This document shows positions 1 through 32,839 of a DNA stretch of 64,000 bases, in pieces; position 1 is the first letter of the stretch, and each line of letters begins with the position of its first letter. The position numbers and the translations under genes are program-made. Origin of the DNA: Candidula unifasciata (Eukaryota > Mollusca > Gastropoda > Stylommatophora > Geomitridae). The notes beneath the pieces were generated by a model. The model searched no databases, was not told the origin of the DNA, and saw only the letters and a program-made list of their open reading frames with translations. The DNA lies in the NCBI GenBank assembly GCA_905116865.2, contig CAJHNH020001573.1:1-64000 (forward strand), read 5' to 3'.

Positions 1-1500
1 AAGCCGCATGCGATTGCCTAAAAATGTCTACTGTAAATCTAAACAGCGGAGTCGGAAGAAATTTATTTATGCAAATGTAAATATTGGCGGAGAATCCAAC
101 TGTAAGTAGGCATTAAAACCACAACTGCGCTAATTGTTTAAGGCCTAAAGCCAACCTCGATTACCACGACTAATTTCAATCAAACTGTATAGACTAGCCA
201 GAAAAACAGAGGAGTCCGTACTGTACAGCATAGACATGCGCGCTGTTAACTTGGGTTTATCCCCACGCGCTGTCTTATATGCTTATTTATAGCGATGCAG
301 TTCAAATTACCCACCAATCACATATAGCAATTTTCATGAGATTTGGGACCCATCCGAAGAAACCAGCCGCCAGAAGAATTCTCCGAACAAGTTCTGATAT
401 AGGTTCCGTCCGGGTAACGCCGCAAATTGTCGGAAAGATCGCCAATTGTCGAAACTGTAGTTCCGCTGCGCAGCATGTTTTATCTAAGAGGTTATTGATG
501 CTCAAAATAAAGAATAAACCATAAAGTGCCTTCCATTTTTAATTGTTGGTACAGCCCTGTACAGACAAGCTGACATCTTGAACCATACCGTAGACACCGC
601 TGGACTCTTACCTGTGGCGAGTGCTCGATACATTATTATATCACAACTGGGCAGAGTTTGTCTTAAATAGTCTTATCCTGTTTTACCAAAAAAGATATGA
701 AATATAATTCACTGGGCAGCCTATTGTATTTTTTTTGGTATTTTTGCTATCACTTATGTTGTTCATCTGATCACAGTAAGGTATAAAAATATATAGTACC
801 TTTTACCAACATCAAAAAATATTAACACAGATACTGAATAATGATATAAAAAATCACAACGTGTTCCAGAAATAAGATACAAACAAAATTTGCACAACAT
901 ATTAGTGTGTAATAAAATAATCAATACTGAAATAATAAATAAATAAAGTAACATTTATAGATTTAAAAAAAAAAGCACCATTGTATAGTAAATATATGTT
1001 TTACAAAATTACCAGTCAATAGAATACTTACAGTACATATTTTTTAGTTCGTCTGGCAACGAATATGAAATGCATAACAATAGCACCCCCAACATAGTTG
1101 AAACAAAATGAGCAGTGAATCAAATAGTTACACAATTGTAGTGAATTAAAATAAAACAATAGTCTTTATTAAAATTGAAACTGTCACTATAACATTCCGA
1201 ACCATTAATTGCTACCTGCTAATGATAAAAACAGAGATGACTGCAGTCAAGCTCATATCCAAAATGAATCCACTAAGAGGCTTAACCCAGGGCTTTTGAT
1301 GATTAAATTGTACCCGCTCCCTTTTGTGTTATGTGTGTGTCGTTTCATTGTCCCTTCTCATATTTGTTAAGCTTCTTTAGTCGTAGTTTCTAGTTGATAT
1401 ATATTCTTCTTAAGGAGCACTGCTAAAAGGAATTTGGCTGTCAAGTTGAAATCATTTTTCCTGATTGGTAACAAGTTACCCACTAAAGCCTCGTTTATTC
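1..1500. other. AT-rich non-coding sequence
   Basis: No convincing gene, tRNA or element was recognised. Reading frames are short and have no domain similarity. It lies 3' of the kinase gene on that gene's strand. Confidence 0.5.
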
Positions 1501-1501
1501 A

Positions 1502-4500
1502 CCTCGACAGATACTGGGTACATTATCAGTTCTGGCAGATACTGGGTACATTATCAGTTTCTGGCAGATACTGGGTACATTATCAGTTCTGACAGATACT
1601 GGGTACATTATTAGTTCTGGCAGATACTGGGTACATTATTAGTTCTGGCAGATACTGGGTACATTATCAGTTCTGGCAGATACTGGGTACATTATCAGTT
1701 CTGGCAGATACTGGGTACATTATTAGTTCTGGCAGATACTGGGTACATTTAGTTTAGTTCTTAGTTCTGCAGATACTGGGTACATTATCAGTTCTGACAG
1801 ATACTGGGTACATTATTACATTCAGGTTAGTTCTGGCAGATACTGGGTACATTATTCAGTTCTGGCAGATATACATTATCAGTTCTGACAGATACTGGGT
1901 ACATTATTAGTTCTCAGTTACTGGGAGTTCTGGCAGATACTGGGTACATTATCAGTTCTGACAGATACTGGGTACATTATCAGTTCTGACAGATACTGGG
2001 TACATTATGAGTTCTGACAGATACTGGGTACATTGTTCGATCGCAGCTTGTCATTCAGGGAACACGTTGACCATGCGATAACAAAAGCACGCAAAGGTCT
2101 ATCTGCAATGAGGATTATGGCTGCTTCCAATATCGAGCAAAGACTGCTGGTGCTTCTATTCTATGGTCTGGTCCTTTCCCCCATTGAATACGCTCTGGCC
2201 ATCCTCACTGTCAGCGCTACCCAGATTGAACGACTCGAGAAGGTGCAAAATGAAGCCATGCGTATTATTTTGGGATGTACAAGAGACACATCTTGTGGAG
2301 CAATGAGGTATCTACTTGACTTTCCAACAATGAACCAAAGGATCAGGATGTGGAGGGCTCGGGCATACCTCAAAATATGTGCTGATAAGAAACACCCACT
2401 GCATCAAGCGCTTTTTAGTGAAAAGGGCGACAGACTGAAGAGGGGAAAATCGTGGCTAGGTCGGGCAGAAGATGTTATTAGGCAAATATGCAGCCTAACC
2501 AACATCATACCTGGTGCAGAATGGATACCTGTGCCTCAGACGTTTATTTGTACATTTTCCTGTATTGTCACACTCAACAGGCGATGTAGAGAAGATAATC
2601 CTGTTGCTGTTAATGCAGAGGTCAACGCTCTCATCGGTGAAAATTCAGACGAAGCAGATGCACTAATCTATACAGACGGATCAGTTATACGCCAAAGAAG
2701 AAGCGCATGGGCATTTACAGCACGCTCAGCGGGCAGAACAGTCAAAGAAGCCAACGGCGCCTTCTCCATGACAACCAGCAGCATGACGATGGAGGTGATG
2801 GCAGTGACGCAAGCGTTTGCCTGGCTTGAAACACAAAAATACACCCGCATATGTATACTCAGTGATTCAATGAGTATGATCCGGAGGGTTCAGGCAGGTT
2901 CAGTGCGAAGACAATGGCTTGAATCAATTCAGAAGTCCACTGTGCGAGGAGTCACCTTTATTTTTGTTCCGGGACACGCAGGCGTCGATGGAAATGAAAG
3001 AGCTGACAGGTTGGCTGGATCCGCTATCACTACCGACGGTCGGCCTATGGATCATGCTGATATTATCAATGCCCTCAGAGAAATGGGAAGGATAGAGGAC
3101 TTTGGTGGCAGTGAATCCACATCACTCGCCAGAATGGCAGACTTGGGAATTAAGATCGGCACAGCAAAAAACGAGACGCACACCGGACACGTCAGAAGAC
3201 TTGTTAATCAACATAGAACTGGTACTATTAGCCATCGGACGTTGGGATTCATACTGAGGGGAGGATCTGAGCACCTATGGACATGTCCGGAGTGCAATGA
3301 TGATAACCCAACTAACTAACTAACTAAATGGGTACATTATGAGTTCTGACAGATACTGGGTACATTATTAGTTCTGGCAGATACTGGGTACATTATCAGT
3401 TCTGACAGATACTGGGTACATTATCAGTTCTGGCAGATACTGGGTACATTATCAGTTCTGGCAGATACTGGGTACATTATCAGTTCTGACAGATACTGGG
3501 TACATTATCAGTTCTGGCAGATACTGGGTACATTATTAGTTCTGACAGATACTGGGTACATTATGAGTTCTGGCAGATACTGGGTACATTATCAGTTCTG
3601 GCAGATACTGGGTACATTATTAGTTCTGGCAGATACTGGGTACATTAATAGTTCTGGCAGATACTGGGTACATTATTAGTTCTGGTAGATACTGGGTACA
3701 TTATTAGTTCTGGCAGATACTGGGTACATTATTAGTTCTGGCAGATACTGGGTACATTATGAGTTCTGACAGATACTGGGTACATTAATAGTTCTGGCAG
3801 ATACTGGGTACATTATTAGTTCTGGCAGATACTGGGTACATTATGAGTTCTGACAGATACTGGGTACATTATGAGTTCTGGAGATACTGGGTACATTATC
3901 AGTTCTGACAGATACTGGGTACATTATCAGTTCTGGCAGATACTGGGTACATTATTAGTTCTGACAGATACTGGGTACATTATGAGTTCTGGCAGATACT
4001 GGGTACATTATCAGTTCTGGCAGATACTGGGTACATTATTAGTTCTGACAGATACTGGGTACATTATCAGTTCTGGCAGATACTGGGTACATTATCAGTT
4101 CTGGCAGATACTGGGTACATTATTAGTTCTGGTAGATACTGGGTACATTATTAGTTCTGGCAGATACTGGGTACATTATTAGTTCTGACAGATACTGGGT
4201 ACATTATCAGTTCTGGCAGATACTGGGTACATTATTAGTTCTGGCAGATACTGGGTACATTATCAGTTCTGGCAGATACTGGGTACATTATTAGTTCTGC
4301 CAGATACTGGGTACATTAATAGTTCTGGCAGATACTGGGTACATTATTAGTTCTGGTAGATACTGGGTACATTATTAGTTCTGGCAGATACTGGGTACAT
4401 TATTAGTTCTGGCAGATACTGGGTACATTATCAGTTCTGACAGATACTGGGTACATTATGAGTTCTGGCAGATACTGGGTACATTATCAGTTCTGGCAGA

Positions 4501-5165
4501 TACTGGGTACATTATTAGTTCTGGCAGATACTGGGTACATTATCAGTTCTGGCAGATACTGGGTACATTATTAGTTCTGACAGATACTGGGTACATTAAT
4601 AGTTCTGGCAGATACTGGGTACATTATTAGTTCTGGTAGATACTGGGTACATTATTAGTTCTGGCAGATACTGGGTACATTATTAGTTCTGGCAGATACT
4701 GGGTACATTATCAGTTCTGACAGATACTGGGTACATTATGAGTTCTGGCAGATACTGGGTACATTAATAGTTCTGGCAGATACTGGGTACATTATTAGTT
4801 CTGACAGATACTGGGTACATTAATAGTTCTGGCAGATACTGGGTACATTATTAGTTCTGGCAGATACTGGGTACATTATCAGTTCTGACAGATACTGGGT
4901 ACATTATGAGTTCTGGCAGATACTGGGTACATTATGAGTTCTGACAGATACTGGGTACATTATCAGTTCTGGCAGATACTGGGTACATTATTAGTTCTGG
5001 CAGATACTGGGAACATTATGAGTTCTGACAGATACTGGGTACATTATTAGTTCTGACAGATACTGGGAACATTATGAGTTCTGACAGATACTGGGTACAT
5101 TATGAGTTCTGGTAGTTACTGGGTACATTAATAGTTCTGGTAGATACTGGGTACATTATGAGTTA
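1502..5165. repeat. 28-bp minisatellite, interrupted by a LINE
   Basis: Unit close to CAGATACTGGGTACATTATC plus AGTTCTGG, period 28 bp by coordinate (for example 3433 to 3461). Variants include GAC for GGC, TTAG/GAG/AATAG for CAG, and GGTAG. The array runs 1502-2034 and 3329-5165, about 2.4 kb and roughly 84 copies. It is more irregular on the left (1740-1930). Because 28 is not a multiple of 3 and the unit has few stops, long spurious reading frames appear within it; none is a gene. Confidence 0.97.
2035..3328 (+). mobile_element. RNase H-bearing LINE copy 1, 5'-truncated, inside the minisatellite
   Basis: A non-LTR retrotransposon fragment. An open frame of 428 codons (2033-3319) starts mid-element without a native start. 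The first 170 residues or so are the reverse-transcriptase thumb/C-terminal region (LSPIEYALAILTVSATQIER). An RNase HI domain follows with the expected acidic residues: Asp215 in IYTDGS, Glu254 in MTMEVMA, Asp278 in LSDSMS and Asp325 in GNERADRLA. It ends with HLWTCPECN. The stop codon is supplied by the (AACT)n tail at 3310-3328. Flanking TGGGTACATT at 2025-2034 and 3329-3338 fits a target duplication, but this decamer is also part of the satellite unit. The I-like group placement is inferred. Confidence 0.93.
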
Positions 5166-5465
5166 CCTGTTTTAACGTGCACTAGTAAAGGATCTCTTCC
5201 ACACTTTCAGGCATATGGGGAAATATGGCTAGACCAATCAGCACTGGGAGGGTGATATGATCAGCATCATGCCAGCCAACTTTGCTTCCTAGGACTATAA
5301 CTGGTACGCATTTTAGTCTGAGTTGATCACGGAGTTAATCTCAGTTTTTTTGGGGTGTGCACTAGGACATAACGTAATAAGGTAAGGTGACCTCTTGCCT
5401 TCCCATTTTTTTTCCTTCTCATACAATTTCTGGAAAACTTGTCAGTTATTTATTTTTACTGTGGA

Positions 5466-5720
5466 GCTGCTGTGGTGTAGCAACTACGTGATCGGTCATG
5501 GATCACAAGGTCATGGGTTCAGGTCCGATGAAGATAGATTTTGTTTTCTTTTAAAAAATTACTAATGCTTTTAGGTTGACCCAGCCTTAAACACGCACTA
5601 TGTACAGTACTGGAAAGTAAAGGGGAGCGGCAGCTCTTCATGCCCAATACGCCTGAAGGTGTGGAGAAGGCGTCCATTAGTTACTTATTCTACAGGAATG
5701 GTTGGATGCTGGAGTAGTGA
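5466..5720 (+). repeat. tRNA-derived SINE (family 2)
   Basis: A tRNA-like head (TGGTGTAGCAACTACGTGAT and GGGTTCAGGTCC as A- and B-box-like motifs) is followed by a body with GGAAAGTAAAGG. Related copies occur at 34490-34785 (minus) and 62145-62455 (plus). It is not a real tRNA gene, as no clover-leaf could be closed. Confidence 0.6.
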
Positions 5721-5839
5721 ACCACATGTGGCAGTGTATGGAGATCATACCGCAGGGTTCATACTGGTCAAGATCTATCTACAGCTCTTCAGAGTTAACC
5801 TAAAAAATGTCTCTACGAGGCCAACTTAGATAGGACCAA

Positions 5840-6420
5840 CTATTCCTTCAAAGTTGGACTGCTTCTGCCTAGAGTCAAGAAATCAACAGGCTGCACACAA
5901 TAAGCCAGATCTGTTAAGCAGATGAGCATGTAACTTTACAGGAGTTTACAGCCGGTGAATGCTAGGAAACCTCTCATATAAAGCACATTCATTCCCACTC
6001 TATGCTACCAGTGTCAGACATGGTCACTCACACACAACAAACCATGAAAGAAATTAGTAACCACAGAAATGAGATATATGAGAAGGGCTTGCAGGGGTGA
6101 CCAAAAGATATAAAATCAGAAATGAAGTGATAAGAGGAAAAGTCGGAACAGAAACCATTCTAAATTGAATGCAAAGACAGCACATCACATGACTTGCCCT
6201 CTTAGAAAGAATGCTTTGTGACGCCAAACAATACAAGGCACACACCAAAAGAGGACAGCACAATGTAGATCAAGAATAAGGTGGAAAGATAACGTCAGAG
6301 AAACTTTACAACAGCATGATGTGTCTATAGTCGAGGTGGCCAGAAGAGCAAGAAACAAAACCTTATATCACCCTTAACACCCGAAGGAGTAAAAGAGGAC
6401 ATGAAGAAGAAGAAAATAAT
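5840..6420 (+). mobile_element. LINE 3' end remnants (two pieces)
   Basis: 5840-5970 resembles a LINE 3' UTR (CTTCTGCCTAGAG, then TTTACAGCCGGTGAATGCTA). 6050-6420 translates with breaks to a LINE C-terminus, including RIRWKDNVRETLQQHDVS, and ends in a GAAGAAGAAG tail. The same C-terminal signature recurs at 22905-23090 and 29420-29525, so it is a dispersed family. Heavily mutated. Confidence 0.7.
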
Positions 6421-6817
6421 GTTTATTAAAATATGGAAGCTGTGATGGTAGAGTGCTTAATATTCTAGCTTGTCAAAACAGCGGTACCATACATATGGCC
6501 TATGCGATCGCTGAAGATTGTAAAGACTTTTCCGCTGTATAAGTATTAAGTTTTACATGTGCACTAACCAATACATAAAGAGACTGCAAAGTATGTATTC
6601 TGGTGATTATGAAAAACTTATAGCATTTCTGGTGTAAATATAAAATTATTGTATTACATAATTCATAATTCTCATACCTTGTGATAGATTATTGAAACAA
6701 AAATATCAAAAAGTATACAATTGAAAAGCATTAGTATAGTAAGATAAATATATCATCTGATTTAAAATAAAGAAAAAAAATATGACTGAAAATGCGGAGG
6801 CACTAAATTTATGCTGT

Positions 6818-7640
6818 TATATGTGAGCCTTTATGGTGCGATAGTTTCATAAGAACTTTGACGTTATTGTATATGTGACCCTTTATCCTGTAAGAGTTTC
6901 ACAAGAACTTTGATGCTATTGTATATGTGAGCCTTTATGATGTGACAGTTTCATGAGAACTTTAATGTTATTCTATATCTGACTTTATGGTGTGACAGTT
7001 TCATGAGAAGTTTGATGCTATTGTATATGTGAGCCTTTATGATGTGACAGTTTCATGAGAACTTTAATGTTATTGTAATGTAACCTTTATGATATGCGTT
7101 TCATGAGAACTTTGATGCTATTCTATATCTGACTTTATGGTGTGACAGTTTCATGAGAACTTTGATGCTATTGTATATGTGAGCCTTTATGATGTGACAG
7201 TTTCATGAGAACTTTAATGTTATTGTAATGTAACCTTTATGATATGAGTTTCATGAGAACTTTGATGCTATTCTATATCTGACTTTATGGTGTGACAGTT
7301 TCATGAGAACTTTGATGCTATTGTATATGTGAGCCTTTATGATGTGACAGTTTCATGAGAACTTTAATGTTATTGTAATGTAACCTTTATGATATGAGTT
7401 TCATGAGAACTTTGATGCTATTCTATATCTGACTTTATGGTGTGACAGTTTCATGAGAAGTTTGATGCTATTGTATATGTGAGCCTTTATCTGTAAGAGC
7501 TTCACAAGAACTTTGATGTTACTGTAATGTGACCTTTATGATGTGATAGTTTCATGAGAACTTTGATGCTTCTGTATATGTGATCCTTTTTAGTGTGAAA
7601 GTTTCATGAGAACTTTCCTACTATCATATTTTTGACCCTT
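6818..7640. repeat. About 50-bp minisatellite with 150-bp higher-order period
   Basis: Monomers of about 45-55 bp centred on GTTTCATGAGAACTTTGATG. A trimer repeats exactly every 150 bp: TTCTATATCTGACTTTATGG occurs at 6971, 7121, 7271 and 7421, and TAACCTTTATGATATG at 7081, 7231 and 7381. Flanking monomers at both ends are diverged and outside the higher-order phase. Confidence 0.95.
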
Positions 7641-9050
7641 TGTAATGTGATAGTTTGACAAAAACTTTCAGGTTATTTTATACATTTTGGATGCATGACA
7701 TGAAATTTACCTGTTGATTTTTTAGCATAATATCCATTCATACTGCATACAGTTGAACAGCAATAAATCATGCATTATAACCAGACTTAAACAGCTAGTA
7801 AATATAGTTAATTGTATCACACACAAAAAATAAAGAAGGATTTCTTAGCCAAAGATCCATCATCACTTAGTCCCATTACACCACATGTCACTGGGTCACT
7901 TATTGCCTCCAGTCAGTTAAGGATCTGTATCCAGATCTTTCTTGGTCTGCCTCTTCTTCTCTTCCCCTCTATCAAGCTCTCTAATATAGTTTTAGAGATG
8001 CTGATAGATCTTATTACATGTCTGTACGATTACACATCTGTCTTTTCACTGTTGTTATAAGATGCTGACAACTGCCCATGGGATCCATACATACTGCATA
8101 AAAAGGAACAATTATAAATCCTGCTGGTAAACATAAACAATTAGCTAGTGACTACAGCTTACTTTATACCTTCAAAAAAAAAAAAAAAATAATAAATGCA
8201 ATTTAGCCAGAGATTAACATTTACTGCATAAAGAATAATTCACATAAATCTTGTATACAACAACTGAGAACAAATATTTAACTTTATATCTTCAAATAAA
8301 ATAAAGAATGAAAACTCATTAACTGACTCATCTGTCATCTGTTGAATACAATGAAGCATAAATAATTAACCACTGCTAGGCTTGCATGTATTATGTTTTT
8401 GTTTTTTCTGGGTAATGTTATTTCACAACTAAATTACCAAAAGATGAACATTTTGAATCATTACATTGAGAACAGTAGGTAATATTTAACCTTTACTGGA
8501 TGATAGATCTGATTTGGCTATTTACGGTATTTGTAAAATAAGACAAACATTCTTAACTGGTGTTTTTACAAACAATGTCATTTTGTCTTGCTCAAATGTT
8601 TAAATATTTCCTTAAAAACCATGTGTAAGATCCGTACTTTTTAACTTTCTCAGTCTAATGGGATTTTTACAGCAGATGCCAAAAGGGTTGTGGGGAGGGC
8701 AATTATAATGGTGAGAGTTTACCAGTAAATTCTCTTTCATAGTTAAGTAGCTACTGACAAAGCCAGATTTCTTAAGTATGCTCAGGTCAAATGTAAAAAA
8801 GTAAGAGAAAACATTACACAATTTTTAGACTCAATATGAGAGCCCAGTCAATTATCAGGTTTTTTTTTTTTTTGTAACTGAAAAGTTTAATTTAAATAAT
8901 CAGAGGAAACCCTTTATGACCTTTGAGAGGTAATCAGCAATCTGATTCCTCCTCATATTTTCCTTACGAAATTATAATAACATGCTAAATAAATACACAA
9001 CTTACATTAAAAATAATTCTGAACAGCTTAAAACAGAATATAATACTGCC
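7641..9050. other. AT-rich intergenic sequence
   Basis: A/T homopolymers and no supported gene. The short frames at 7812-8060 and 8612-8821 have no recognisable domain. Confidence 0.5.
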
Positions 9051-9051
9051 C

Positions 9052-9057
9052 TTTATT
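9052..9057 (-). promoter_or_regulatory. Candidate poly(A) signal of arginine kinase
   Basis: AATAAA on the minus strand, about 240 nt downstream of the stop codon and next to a long T/A homopolymer. Position is plausible for a 3' UTR end, but the region is AT-rich and chance matches are likely. Confidence 0.35.
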
Positions 9058-9296
9058 TTTTTTTTTTTTTTTATGTGACTAATTTAAACTAAAATTCTAC
9101 TTTCTAAAAAAATATTAATCTATTTACATATGCGAGTAGTCCAGTTAAAAGTCAACACTCATAATATTAAATATATCACGGATACAGAAAGTAACATACA
9201 CTCGCGTGTAACTACAAATGAACACATATATTCAAGAATGTGCAAAGTAAGGACAAGACAAGTCTCATTAAGTGACACAGGCAATGCTCTGTGAAA

Positions 9297-30007
<20,711 letters not shown>

Positions 30008-30082
30008 CTGTAGAAGACAGACATTGGATTTCAAACTTAGACAAATGTTGTGTGTTAGTTTTTCTTCTAAAAACAATGAAGT

Positions 30083-30465
30083 TTGTGAAGTTTGAACAAC
30101 GGATCAACATCATGGCACACGAGTAGTAACCCATAAGCGCTCCGTTCTACTTCTAACTCCAGACTAATTCAGAAGAATCTCAGCGCAGTGTACGACCTCG
30201 GTAGCACCGGCGAGGATCCTGAAATACTTTGGGTAGATTTTTAACTCCCAATTTTGACCGGGCAGCGCCATTACGCAACTCTTTTCGATTTGCAACGGCT
30301 AAAATATTTTTGTACGTGCGACAATACACACCGGCGTCCGATCTCACTACCCAGAGACTAGGGTAAATTACTATGTCCACGTGAAAAAATCCCAGCCTTC
30401 ACCGGCTTAAACCCGGGACTCCAGCACTCGAGGCGGACGCCATGCCTCTAGACCACGCAGCTCCC
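30083..30465 (-). repeat. tRNA-derived SINE (family 1), near full length
   Basis: Read from 30465: GGGAGCTGCGTGGTCTAGAG (A-box TGGTCTAGAGG), CCCGGGTTTAAGCC (B-box-like), then a long body ending near AACATCATGGCACACG on plus. Other copies are at 38020-38300, 61500-61675 and 63010-63408. It lies about 75 bp upstream of the arginine kinase exon at 30007, in the intron. Confidence 0.75.
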
Positions 30466-30489
30466 AGAAAGTCAATGCTGGGAGGCGTT

Positions 30490-30830
30490 AGTGGTCATGT
30501 CATATCCACAACCTTCTGTCTCGTGTACTTTTAACCAGTCCTGATGCCGATGACCTTCCATGTCATAATGTCAAACTGTCCAGCATCTTCTCTCTCGGTC
30601 TCCCGCTGCTTCTCTTCCACTCCATCTTTCCTGCTGTCATGATGAACTCCAGATTTTACATTCGCAGGGTATGACCAAAGAATGTATATTGTCTCTTTCT
30701 GATGCGGGCAATCAGGCGGTCGGAAAACGGTTTCTTTCAAGATATCTTCATTACTTTTTTTCTATCTGTCCTATGTACTCTCATAATTCGTATTTAAAGC
30801 CACATCTCTGCAGCTTCTAAATAATGGTTT
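30490..30830 (-). mobile_element. LINE C-terminal/3' repeat, uninterrupted copy
   Basis: Minus translation includes CPHQKETIYILWSYPANVKS and GVHHDSRKDGVEEKQRETE, a degraded post-RT LINE tail. It is the reference for the split copy at 27743-28700. Confidence 0.65.
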
Positions 30831-31127
30831 ACTAACCTACCAACTTTTTGGTTAGTTAAGGAATTAATAATGACACTTACACATTTGCCAACTATCATGC
30901 TTATATGTGCGGAAAACCTAGGAAAGGTGTTTTTATAGTAGACCCCACCCACCCCTCTTGTAACCCTCAATCTTAGAATTCCAGAAGTATTCATCATTCT
31001 TCGTCTGCTCTTTGTTCCTCGATAGACCATGGGGCCTCAACCAGTTGCTGCAACCATTATGTTATTCTTCCTAAGTTATATAAGCTCTCAGGTCGAACCA
31101 GTTTTAATTGAAAATAGGACTATGAAT

Positions 31128-31390
31128 GAATCAATGAGTGAATGAATGAATGAATGAGTGAATGAATGAATGAACGAATGAATGAATGAATGAATGAATG
31201 AATGAATGAATGAATGAATGAATGAATGAATGAATGAATGAATGAATGAATGAATGAATGAATGAATGAATGAATGAATGAATGAATAAACGAACGCTTC
31301 ACTCGAGACATTCCCACACTTGTCCCCGTCCCCTGCTTCAGTAACCAAAGAAAAAGTCGACATGCTAATAGTACCAGTTGCAACATAATG
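31128..31390 (-). mobile_element. LINE 3' end with long (TTCA)n tail
   Basis: About 160 bp of GAAT/TGAA repeats (31128-31287). On its plus-coordinate right side is a degraded LINE end (minus: LLKQGTGTSVGMSR), comparable to the second RNase H LINE family's 3' end. The repeat frames (FIHSFIHS) are artefacts. Confidence 0.65.
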
Positions 31391-31679
31391 AAAAGTCCGC
31401 CTATGTTTCCCCCTCAGTGTTGAATATCTTCCAGTAGCCTAACTGGGAACGGGACATTTCTTGGTCAGTGAAGGTGTCCGGTGGGAGCGCTGTACCCGCA
31501 TACCACTTCAGGGGAATACGTTAAAGTAAATAAACATTATAGTGTGTGCCACCTGCACAATGAAGGCTGGCTACCGTACCTGCAGTTCTCTTCAATGATA
31601 GATACTACGTCGTCAGGCCCCCAATCTCTTCCAAAGTGCAACTCTCGTAACACTGTCCGAAAACCACTAGAGCGGTTTC

Positions 31680-32243
31680 TTAAATTAACCACCCGCCGTG
31701 GAAATCAAATCCCGTAAGGATCATGCAATTGTCAAAAGGCGAGCGTCTAGCCGCTAAACCACAAAATGGTAGTGCCAAATGCAAAAGTTCGTAAATCTTT
31801 TCACCAGTACGTTGAAGACCGCCAGTCACTGACTGTTCACTCCCTTCTGAATCGTTACGTCCAGGAATTATGTGGCGCTGTCCACTTGACCTAAGACAGC
31901 CATTGCCACTTAACGCAAGATAGCCGTTGCCACCTGACGCAAGACAGCCGTTGCCACCTGACGCAAGATAGCCGTTGCCACCTGACGCAAGACAGCCGTT
32001 GCCACCTGACGCAAGATAGCCGTTGCCACCTGACGCAAGACAGCCATTGCCACCTGACGCAAGATAGCCGTTGCCACCTGACGCAAGACAGCCGTTGCCA
32101 CCTGACGCAAGACAGCCATTGCCACCTGACGCAAGACAGCCGTTGCCACCTGACGCAAAGACAGCCGTTGCCACATCCGCTTTAACAGAAAGCTCGCTGC
32201 CCAGAGAAGAGGACATAGCTAACCTGTCAACCTTGCACCGCAT
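31680..32243 (-). repeat. 24-bp coding-compatible minisatellite in a 187-codon frame
   Basis: About eleven 24-bp units (31895-32170) read on minus as the octapeptide LASGGNGC, with the last residue alternating C and Y. The surrounding frame runs 187 codons from ATG. The plus strand is also open (PPDARQPL). No domain outside the repeat is recognised, and part of the C-terminal side (about 31700-31780) overlaps a tRNA-like SINE head. Most likely a minisatellite with a chance frame. Confidence 0.7.
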
Positions 32244-32539
32244 ACCCGAAGGTTTTGGGCAGAAAATCTATACGATGCTGATCCGATTCTCATCAAGTGA
32301 TGCAAACCAATGTGTGAAAGGTATCAGTCAATTATGTTAGCATGTTATACGCAGGCTAATTCTTCTAAACTATGCACAGAACGCAGTGCCGGTACTGTGT
32401 AGGTATCACTGTTTCTTCAACTAAGGGAAGGGTTGGACTTGAGGTCGGCTACATCAACCTGTAAAAACAATAGCCACAAAAACCAACCAACCATGGATAA
32501 GTTGGGGAAAAAAAAAGCAAGTAAAACCCAGCCAACCAA

Positions 32540-32815
32540 GATGAGAGGAGGCTCTTTAAGTAGAGGAAGATGAGAAAGCCGAATGGAGTCCGGATTGTCG
32601 ATATGCCTCCTGTCAGCTAGGAAAACGTCCATAATTGGCACCTGGAATGTTAGAACTCTTTATGATACAGGGAGACCAATGGAAGTTAGAGAGATGGGGA
32701 GAAAATGGGGAGAACTCCATGTAATAGCAAAGGATAGAACGACTTTGCGTGAGTTGGTTGAGGACCTATGCTTCATTGGGTGATAGAAAGGCAGAAGAAG
32801 AAGAACGAAGAATGT
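32540..32815 (+). mobile_element. Internally deleted LINE (endonuclease start joined to ORF end)
   Basis: One frame (32583-32783) carries IGTWNVRTLYDTG, the opening of LINE AP-endonuclease domains. It runs directly into KWGELHVIAKDRTTLRELVE DLCFIG, the usual extreme C-terminus of such ORFs, then two stops and a GAAGAAGAAG tail. Everything between (rest of endonuclease and reverse transcriptase) is missing. Cannot self-mobilise. Confidence 0.75.
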
Positions 32816-32839
32816 GAACCCTTTGCATCCTTTGGCTTT

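Noticed and set aside
3871..4182. 103-codon frame within the 28-bp array
   Set aside because: It is the satellite unit read through three phases; no composition or context suggests a gene.
1502..5165. CRISPR-like appearance of a regularly spaced repeat
   Set aside because: Eukaryotic sequence, units are contiguous with no unique spacers, and no cas genes.
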